Part shown: positions 15,029-15,072 of the stretch, one piece after another
How the letters are laid out: the number at the start of each line of letters is the position of its first letter
How positions within the stretch are numbered: position 1 is the first letter of the stretch
Position numbers and translations under genes: made by a program
Assembly (NCBI GenBank): GCA_009778835.1
Contig: WRFK01000012.1
Location: forward strand, 1-15,072
Direction of reading: 5' to 3'
Origin: Spirochaetaceae bacterium
Lineage (GTDB): Bacteria > Spirochaetota > Spirochaetia > CADAEX01
DNA length: 15,072 bases
Notes under the pieces: model-generated
Seen by the model: only the letters and a program-made list of their open reading frames with translations
Database searches by the model: none
What the model was told of the DNA's origin: nothing

Positions 15029-15072
15029 ATGCTAATTAAATTTTTTGGAGTGCGAGGGAGCTATCCTGCTCC
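15029..15072 (+). CDS. Metallo-beta-lactamase-fold hydrolase, N-terminus only (3' truncated by window)
   Basis: Only 14 full codons are visible. The residues MLIKFFGVRGSYPAP match the very conserved N-terminus of a COG1235-like group of MBL-fold hydrolases (M-x-I-x-F-x-G-V/T-R-G-S-x-P). Members are annotated as cyclic phosphodiesterase-like or PhnP-like enzymes. The HxHxDH metal site would be beyond the window. AAAGG/ATAGG at 15017-15025 supplies the ribosome site, and a consensus promoter lies upstream. Confidence 0.7.
   Translation, partial: MLIKFFGVRGSYPA

Overview
The window reads as a bacterial chromosome of about 40% G+C with every recognisable gene on the + strand. A spirochaete of the Treponema group is my best guess, with moderate confidence. 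The reasons are the relaxed lipoprotein boxes (Phe-Ala-Gly-Cys), the HAMP-like soluble hybrid kinases, two lipoprotein substrate-binding proteins around one iron-type ABC transporter, and the gene style overall. This is inference; no rRNA or marker gene is present.

Region 1 (1-3784) is a signalling cluster. It holds the C-terminal part of a hybrid histidine kinase with two receivers (the first degenerate), a stand-alone V4R small-molecule-binding protein with a complete Cys/Glu/Cys/Cys zinc-site pattern, and a second, soluble hybrid kinase (HAMP-like, PAS, HisKA, HATPase, receiver). The kinases are paralogues. No HPt protein and no DNA-binding response regulator lies in the window, so the output of the pathway is outside it or non-transcriptional.

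Region 2 (3785-9079) is an ABC importer of the Fe3+/hexose-phosphate/aminoethylphosphonate superfamily. The order is lipoprotein SBP 1, fused two-domain permease, ATPase, then SBP 2. The two SBPs are roughly 80% identical by hand alignment. Each has its own matching TTGACG-17-TAA promoter and GGAGAG ribosome site, so promoter and gene were duplicated together. Only the first promoter is followed by a good Fur/PerR-like box.

Region 3 (9080-10292) holds an exported six-TPR protein. Its ribosome-binding site can fold against any of three tandem CCCTAA heptamers. It is followed by 300 bp of non-coding DNA with several inverted repeats.

Region 4 (10293-14897) is a compact operon for a complete MacAB-TolC-type tripartite efflux pump: lipoprotein adaptor, ATPase, FtsX/MacB permease and outer-membrane factor. 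The gaps between its genes are 6, 9 and 12 bp.

Region 5 (14898-15072) has a consensus sigma-70 promoter, a possible nine-codon upstream ORF, and the first 15 codons of a metallo-beta-lactamase-fold hydrolase that runs off the end. I saw no tRNA, rRNA, CRISPR, insertion sequence or convincing intrinsic terminator.
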